Source: Helicobacter pylori PMSS1 (lineage in GTDB: Bacteria > Campylobacterota > Campylobacteria > Campylobacterales > Arcobacteraceae). Taken from it: DNA of 42,700 nt. This document shows positions 38,792 through 42,700 of this stretch, piece after piece. Under the pieces are notes generated by a model, which was given only the letters and a program-made list of their open reading frames with translations, ran no database searches and was not told the DNA's origin. A program made the position numbers and the translations under genes. The DNA is taken from assembly GCA_945883785.1 (NCBI GenBank), contig CAMCYD010000006.1, positions 1 to 42,700 of the forward strand, written 5' to 3'. Within the stretch, counting starts at the first letter, position 1. Each line of letters begins with the position of its first letter.

Positions 38792-39005
38792 GTCACTGCG
38801 AGGTATGTGAAAGCCGTTAAAAAAGTAAACTGCTTTACTTTTTTAGGCTTGGAACCAAAAGCGATGTGCTTTAGTACCGCTGGAGGTAGTCCAAGAAGCG
38901 GACAGTGGATTGCTTCACGATGTTCGCAATGACAGAATCGTCACTGCGAGGAACGAAGCAGTCCATAAAGCGGACTATGGATTGCTTCACGGCGTTCGCA
39001 ATGAC
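38792..39005. repeat. Two further REP units, one carrying an insert
   Basis: Unit one spans 38792-38933 (GTCACTGCGAGG to CGCAATGAC), with about 70 bp of extra sequence in its loop. Unit two spans 38940-39005 and is a compact hairpin. Both share the repeat family at 5080 and 38361. The stretch 38788-39069 holds no gene I can support. Confidence 0.8.
38818..38845. terminator. AT-rich perfect hairpin, possible bidirectional terminator
   Basis: AAAAAAGTAAA (38819-38829) pairs with TTTACTTTTTT (38834-38844) around CTGC, plus one more T-A pair. It has A and T tracts on the two sides, 30 bp after the GIY-YIG stop. The stem is GC-poor, so termination strength is doubtful. Confidence 0.35.
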
Positions 39006-39069
39006 AAGGCTATAAGCCATTGCAAACATGCAAATAGTTACAATTTAATAAAAAAGGTAGGAACAATAG

Positions 39070-39558
39070 ATGAAAAACAACCACGAAGTTGAAGTTTTAT
39101 CAACTAAAGTAAAAAAAATGAAAAACAGTGCACTTATCCGACTCGTCTTAGTTGGTAGCTTGACACTTTCACTGCAAGCTGAATTTTTAAGAGACGCCAC
39201 AAAAGAAATAGTACTCGATACCAAAACAAACTTAGTATGGCAAGATAATAGTGAAGCAAAAACAATAACAAAAACTTGGAGTGAAGCGATAAGTTATTGT
39301 GAAAATCTCACATTTGCTTCATATGATGACTGGCGACTCCCAAACATAAATGAACTAAAAACTATAGTTGATAGTTCAAGATATAGTCCAGCTATCAAAT
39401 CACAGTTTGTAAATGTTGCCTCTAGCTATTATTGGAGTTCTACTACCTATGCGAGCTACACTAGCTATGCTTGGTTTGTCTATTTCAACGTTGGCGGTAC
39501 GGACGACTACGATAAGGCGCTTAGCGGTTATGTTCGGTGTGTTAGAGACGGACAGTAA
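39070..39558 (+). CDS. Small secreted DUF1566 protein with DGR-type variable C-terminus
   Basis: The 162-residue protein uses ATG 39070, with AGGTAGG 8 nt upstream. An in-frame ATG at 39118 would give a standard-length signal peptide and cannot be excluded. The hydrophobic core is 'LIRLVLVGSLTLSLQA', and there is no lipobox. The mature part is a bare DUF1566 domain: 'NLVWQDNSE', 'TWSEAISYCENL', 'YDDWRLPNINELKTIVD', 'SSYYWSST', 'YVRCVRDGQ'. The domain is only moderately similar to that of the 961-residue lipoprotein up to residue 113. From there the DNA becomes nearly identical except for adenine-type changes. It forms its own transcription unit behind the repeat cluster. It is probably a free or loosely bound diversified binder, or a spare variable cassette. 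Confidence 0.82.
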   Translation: MKNNHEVEVLSTKVKKMKNSALIRLVLVGSLTLSLQAEFLRDATKEIVLDTKTNLVWQDNSEAKTITKTWSEAISYCENLTFASYDDWRLPNINELKTIVDSSRYSPAIKSQFVNVASSYYWSSTTYASYTSYAWFVYFNVGGTDDYDKALSGYVRCVRDGQ

Positions 39559-39571
39559 CTTTGATACTTTG
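39411..39571 (+). other. Candidate DGR variable region 2 (VR2)
   Basis: This is the gapless partner of the segment at 38169-38329. Variable codons cluster between residues 117 and 155 of the small DUF1566 protein. Taking A at every differing site, the template would read NNGNTNNNDKTNSN across the core, the Asn-rich (AAT/AAC) coding typical of DGR template repeats. The fixed 3' end covers 'YVRCVRDGQ', the stop and 13 further bases. Confidence 0.8.
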
Positions 39572-39580
39572 GTTTCGGAA

Positions 39581-39598
39581 CCCCAAACTTGTTTGGGG
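39581..39598. other. GC-rich hairpin just downstream of VR2
   Basis: CCCCAAA (39581-39587) pairs with TTTGGGG (39592-39598) around CTTG. It begins 10 bp after the end of the shared variable-region block. DGR target sites such as that of Bordetella phage BPP-1 have a short GC-rich hairpin just after the IMH, which this resembles. It could also be a weak terminator, but no T-tract follows. Confidence 0.45.
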
Positions 39599-39622
39599 CA
39601 TTGTAAAAAACAGGAGTCATAA

Positions 39623-39805
39623 TTGCATACAAAACTTCCTCACTTAAATCTTCACGACCACTATCAATTCATCACTTTTCGCACACTTGATAGTATCGAT
39701 GATTATGTAAATACAATCCAAAATAATACAAAATTTGATACTAAAACAAAACAATTTTTATCCCCTCTATCAAATAATCCTCATCCACTTCTAGTTTTAA
39801 AGTGA
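39623..39805 (+). pseudogene. 5' remnant of a RAYT-like (Y1/REP-associated) transposase
   Basis: The reading frame begins at TTG 39623 after CAGGAG and encodes only 60 residues. 'KLPHLNLHDHYQFITFRTLDSIDDYV' resembles the N-terminus of REP-associated tyrosine transposases. These start with a short 'H..YQFITFRT' strand and carry their HUH and Tyr motifs further on, and those are missing here. The last about 18 residues are read from DNA that in the opposite strand is tex coding sequence, so the gene was cut there, near 39745-39760. A full-length copy elsewhere could move the REP repeats found nearby. Function is lost in this copy. Confidence 0.6.
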
Positions 39806-40291
39806 TTTGTTTCTCATTTACCGCTCGAAATATCGCCAAAAGTCGATGCGATTTGAGGTAACTCGCTTTTTGATGTATCTCTTCAAGGGTGTATTTCACC
39901 CCACTTATCATATTTGCTAAAGGTTCAAGCCCATTTACAAGGGCAATATCCGCTCTTGTATTTTTGGACTCTTTGTAAGGTTCGTAAATGTCTTCCAAAG
40001 CTGTCAATGTAGTAGCTTTGTTTAAAAGCTCTTGCAGAGTTGTGGTTAAAGACACCTCTCTTTTAAAATATATTCAATCTCCTCTTTTCGTTTGAGGGGT
40101 TTGAGACTATATTCATAAATCTCTTGAAATTTCAAAAGTGCTTCATCGGTAGCATTTCCAGTATTGTCTTTTCGATATCTCGCAATAAACGGGATAGTAC
40201 ACCCCTCTTCAAGAAGAGCGATGATGTTTGTGATATATTTTTCATTTAGCGATGTTTTCTCTTTTAGGAGAGTGAGTAAGTTAGTGTTCAT
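39741..40291 (-). pseudogene. tex: Broken tex (transcription accessory protein) remnant
   Basis: Two overlapping frames make up this remnant. The first, 40291-40046, encodes 81 residues with the Tex N-terminal signature 'GCTIPFIARYRKDNTGNATDEALLKFQEIYEY'. It ends after 'IEYILKERCL'. The second, 40055-39741 in another frame, continues with 'LQELLNKATTLTALEDIYEPYKESKNTRADIALVNGLEPLAN', which is contiguous Tex sequence, so a frameshift lies near 40046-40055. It then jumps to 'SHRLLAIFRAVNEKQITLKLEVDED', which in full Tex comes many residues later, so an internal segment is deleted. The remaining roughly 500 residues, including the S1 domain, are missing. The gene cannot make Tex. Confidence 0.85.
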
Positions 40292-40379
40292 TTTTGCCTT
40301 GGTTGTTTAGATTATTTTAGTGATATGTATTGCTTATCTTAGAAAAGATTCAGTAAATTTAGAAAATTAAAATGATATT

Positions 40380-41039
40380 TTATTGAGAAAGTTGATTTAA
40401 AAATTCTTTTAAATCATCTAAAATTTCATGGTCAAAGTTCCAAATCTTTTTCTCTTTTAATGCATATTCAAAAATACAATATGTATCTTTTTTCCCTTTA
40501 TGTTTACTTGCAGTACAAGTATCATACATAATGTAATTATTTATCCAAAATTTATTAAAGATTTTCTTGGTTACGGCTTCACCTTTTTGTTCTATACATT
40601 CTTTCCATTCTGACAAACAATCTGCATAATTTGATTTTTCGGTTTTTATACTTTTTAAAATATCTTCAAGTTCACCTTTACCATTTAAGTTCATTATATA
40701 AATTTGAAACTCAATATTCTTTTCTTCATCAAAAACTAAATTGATTTTTTCTTTAATTTGTCTTGTTCTTACTTCAACACCAACTTCATCAGCATCAAAA
40801 ATAATTCCTATTTTTTGAATGGATTGTTTTTGTGTTTGATTAGATACGAACTTTAATTTTTGCTCTAAATTATCTATACCACCGATACACTCAAAATCAT
40901 TTACCAAGCATATAGGTTTATCAATCTCTATATGTAGATTCATATGATTTAATAATGCTTGAATAAAAAACTTATCGTTATTACTTTCAACAATTAAAAG
41001 ATTATTCACCTCGAAGCCTTTCATTATTAGATAATCCAT
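40380..41039 (-). CDS. TOPRIM-domain protein (DUF3226/RloB-like), partner of an AAA ATPase
   Basis: The 219-residue protein has 'NNLLIVESNNDKFFIQALLNHM' (TOPRIM Glu) near the start and 'QKIGIIFDADEVGVEV' (DxD) in the middle, the two halves of a TOPRIM metal site. The end is 'IMYDTCTASKHKGKKDTYCIFEYALKEKKIWNF', typical of small stand-alone TOPRIM proteins such as DUF3226. An internal ATG at 41021 could be the true start, since the first codons overlap the upstream ATPase gene by 38 bp. Such a protein next to an SMC/ABC-like ATPase resembles a split OLD nuclease. Nuclease activity and a defence role are inferred. Confidence 0.75.
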   Translation of the reverse strand: MDYLIMKGFEVNNLLIVESNNDKFFIQALLNHMNLHIEIDKPICLVNDFECIGGIDNLEQKLKFVSNQTQKQSIQKIGIIFDADEVGVEVRTRQIKEKINLVFDEEKNIEFQIYIMNLNGKGELEDILKSIKTEKSNYADCLSEWKECIEQKGEAVTKKIFNKFWINNYIMYDTCTASKHKGKKDTYCIFEYALKEKKIWNFDHEILDDLKEFLNQLSQ

Positions 41040-41964
41040 ATTCTAATTGTTCACTATCAATTTGTGATATAAAGATTTTATTTGTTTGTACATTTCTAGC
41101 CATCTCAAAATAATAAGTTTCTTTATCTTGTAATTTTAGTTGAACACGATTAAAAGACTCTATGCACTCTTTAGAATGGGTTGTCGCAAAAACTTGAACT
41201 TTTTGTTCTTTAGAAACAGAAAGGATAATCTCCCATAATTCATCAAGTTGAGTGTAATGGATGCCATTGTCAATCTCATCAATAAAAAGATAGCCATTTT
41301 CACACTGAAAAAGTGAACTTACAATAGAAACTAAATGTTTCGCACCATCACCAAGCTCAGTAAGTTCTAGCCATTCACCATTTACTCTACATTGGGGTAC
41401 ATCACCAGCTATAAATTTTTCAATTCTATTATCAAATTGATGTAAAATATTATTAAGAAATTGTTCTTTGTCTTGTTTCTGAACTAATAAATAGGCATCT
41501 TTAATTTGACTATTGCAAAATCCAAAATTATCAATAAATATAATATTTTGTATTTTTCCAGATTCAAATGAGAAATCATTTTTATTCACATCAATAGTTT
41601 GATTATTAAATTCAAAATGGTATTTTTTAACTCCCTCATTTTCATCAATTCTAAAATGGATTTGATTCATATTTGAAGTGACAAAAATATTATTACTTTG
41701 TTCCAGAAATTTCTTAGTATTGTTTATTTGTTCATTTTCTAAAATATTGATATTTTCTCTCATAAATTTAATACCTTGTAGCGAATGACTCAATCCTTTA
41801 ATATTTTGCCCATAAACATTCACATAACATGCTTCCATAAAAGCAGTTTTTCCAACATTATTTTTCCCACCAATAAGATTGACTCTTCCAAATCCATCAG
41901 CTTGAAAATCTTTAAAACATTTAAAATCTTTAATTGCTATAGTGTTTATAAAATGATTTTCCAT
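41002..41964 (-). CDS. AAA_15/AAA_21-type ATPase (OLD/SMC-like)
   Basis: The 320-residue ATPase starts at ATG 41964, which has AAAAAAAGGG at good spacing. A TTG at 41982 would only add six codons that contain this site. 'INTIAIKDFKCFKDFQADGFGRVNLIGGKNNVGKTAF' gives the RecF-like entry and Walker A (GKNNVGKT, about 33-40). 'ELTELGDGAKHLVSIVSSLF' is the signature region, 'GYLFIDEIDNGIHY' is Walker B, and 'VFATTHSKECIESF' is the H-motif. The coiled-coil arm is short. It overlaps the TOPRIM gene downstream, so the two are made together. Such pairs occur in anti-phage systems (PARIS-, Gabija- or OLD-like). The subtype cannot be set here. Confidence 0.85.
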   Translation of the reverse strand: MENHFINTIAIKDFKCFKDFQADGFGRVNLIGGKNNVGKTAFMEACYVNVYGQNIKGLSHSLQGIKFMRENINILENEQINNTKKFLEQSNNIFVTSNMNQIHFRIDENEGVKKYHFEFNNQTIDVNKNDFSFESGKIQNIIFIDNFGFCNSQIKDAYLLVQKQDKEQFLNNILHQFDNRIEKFIAGDVPQCRVNGEWLELTELGDGAKHLVSIVSSLFQCENGYLFIDEIDNGIHYTQLDELWEIILSVSKEQKVQVFATTHSKECIESFNRVQLKLQDKETYYFEMARNVQTNKIFISQIDSEQLEYGLSNNERLRGE

Positions 41965-42032
41965 CGTGACCCTTTTTTTCAATATGGTACATTGTACTAA
42001 ATTTTTGATTGTATCTTATTGATGTTGAAAAT

Positions 42033-42575
42033 TTATTGTATCAACTTCTTCTCCCTCATACATTTGAGTATTTCATAACATTTACTCACATCATAAGTGG
42101 CACTGTGGTAGGCATTTTGGTCGAAATTTATCCCGTAAAAGTTACAGGTTTCATCGAGTTTTGGATTTTTGATAGCACCGTTTTTATTGAGGGCTTTGAC
42201 TATATGTTTATTCTCTTTCATCGTGCAAAAGTGATTTTCAAACTTCACGATTTTCTCACAATGGCGAAGTTCAAAGCTGATATTGTGAGCGACTAAAGTG
42301 TTTGCTCCCTTGCAAAACTGTGCAAACTCTTCATCTTCTTTGAAGTAGGCTGGATATTTTATTTCATTTTTATTTCGATGTTCCAAGATAAGTTCTGGGG
42401 TGAGTTTATGGACATTAAAAGAGTGGAAGTTTACAGGGTATCGTGAAAGATAGTATCTATGAAACATCTCTTTGACTTTGAGTTCTCCATCAAGCTCTAT
42501 TCTTACAGCTGCTACCTCTATCACATCATATTGGTTGTGGGTGTTTGTTTCAACGGACATTTTCCAACCAAACAT
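42033..42575 (-). CDS. DnaQ-like DEDDh 3'-5' exonuclease with altered first motif
   Basis: The 180-residue protein starts at ATG 42575 with AAGGGG upstream. Two TTG codons precede it. 'YDVIEVAAVRIELDGEL', 'HKLTPELI', 'NTLVAHNISFELRHCEKI' and 'NAYHSATYDVSKCYEIL' match motifs around Exo I, the core, Exo II and Exo III. The first catalytic Asp-x-Glu is 'SVET' instead of 'DxET', and the Exo II acidic residue is Glu (HNISFEL). The N-terminus is also short before that motif. Either the true N-terminus is damaged by a frameshift near 42560, or the protein has lost part of its metal site. The final His-Ser-Ala-Thr-Tyr-Asp is intact. Upstream of 42575 nothing further can be called to the window edge. 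Confidence 0.65.
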   Translation of the reverse strand: MFGWKMSVETNTHNQYDVIEVAAVRIELDGELKVKEMFHRYYLSRYPVNFHSFNVHKLTPELILEHRNKNEIKYPAYFKEDEEFAQFCKGANTLVAHNISFELRHCEKIVKFENHFCTMKENKHIVKALNKNGAIKNPKLDETCNFYGINFDQNAYHSATYDVSKCYEILKCMREKKLIQ

Positions 42576-42700
42576 CAACAAACCCCTTATTTAAGGGATC
42601 TATTTAAAAAAAATTCTATTTTTCGTAACTACAGCTTATAAATTACCTTAAATTCTTGATGGGAGTTTGAAATTCATAATTTTAAATAACTTTAACAATC

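Noticed and set aside
38329-39005. CRISPR array
   Set aside because: Repeats are palindromic, irregular in length and spacing, and contain a nuclease gene. There are no uniform spacers and no cas genes.
38910-39092. Open frame over the second REP cluster
   Set aside because: Made of REP translation (ARNEAVHKADYGLLHGVRND) and overlaps the start of the DUF1566 gene.
1-42700. tRNA or rRNA genes and a DGR reverse transcriptase
   Set aside because: I looked for cloverleaf-like stretches and for RT motifs on both strands and found none I could support.

Overview
The window is AT-rich, densely coded and bacterial. It most likely comes from a Campylobacterota member of the Arcobacter/Sulfurimonas/Sulfurospirillum kind. 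This rests on low GC, LPP20-type lipoproteins, a NarB/NasA-type assimilatory nitrate reductase beside an NrtA-type binding protein, and overall protein style. It is an inference, not a database result.

Layout. (1) 1-3136: nitrate assimilation. A partial NrtA-like periplasmic binding protein (minus) diverges from a molybdopterin nitrate reductase (plus) across a gap holding an operator-like palindrome. (2) 3137-5304: a nested inverted repeat, then a minus-strand pair (CobD/HisC-like aminotransferase and DJ-1/PfpI protein), then an intergenic stretch with a REP-type hairpin and three 10-bp direct repeats. (3) 5305-38316: nineteen plus-strand genes with gaps of at most 26 bp and many stop/start overlaps, read here as one 33-kb operon. 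Nearly every product is exported, a lipoprotein or a membrane protein. They include LPP20-like lipoproteins, small periplasmic proteins, a LolCDE-like ABC transporter (two FtsX-type permeases plus an ATPase), a coiled-coil protein with an FGE-sulfatase-like end, an outer-membrane beta-barrel with a PorV-like start, a WD40/Ig-like protein, two giant proteins (2507 and about 2153 aa) that both end in a '[12 protein letters not shown]' CFI-box C-terminal domain, and a 961-aa lipoprotein ending in a DUF1566 domain. (4) 38317-40300: a mobile-element scar with REP hairpins, a GIY-YIG nuclease, a second small DUF1566 protein, a truncated RAYT-like transposase and a broken tex gene. (5) 40380-42575: an AAA-ATPase/TOPRIM pair, possibly defence, and a DnaQ-like exonuclease lacking its first catalytic Asp.

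Main result. The C-termini of the two DUF1566 proteins (38169-38329 and 39411-39571) align without gaps over 161 bp with 19 differences. Of these, 18 fall at codon positions 1 or 2 and one at position 3, and identity collapses upstream. All 19 fit adenine mutagenesis from one shared template, which is the signature of variable regions of a diversity-generating retroelement (DGR). No reverse transcriptase or template repeat was seen in the window, so the retroelement would have to act from elsewhere.

How it may work together (inference). The long operon looks like a dedicated envelope system. The ABC transporter would release lipoproteins or drive assembly, the barrel and lipoproteins would form an outer-membrane station, and the CFI-box giants would be displayed as long propeller/PPC/Ig-like surface proteins. 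The last gene would present a DGR-diversified lectin-like binding tip, with the small secreted DUF1566 protein as a second diversified ligand binder.
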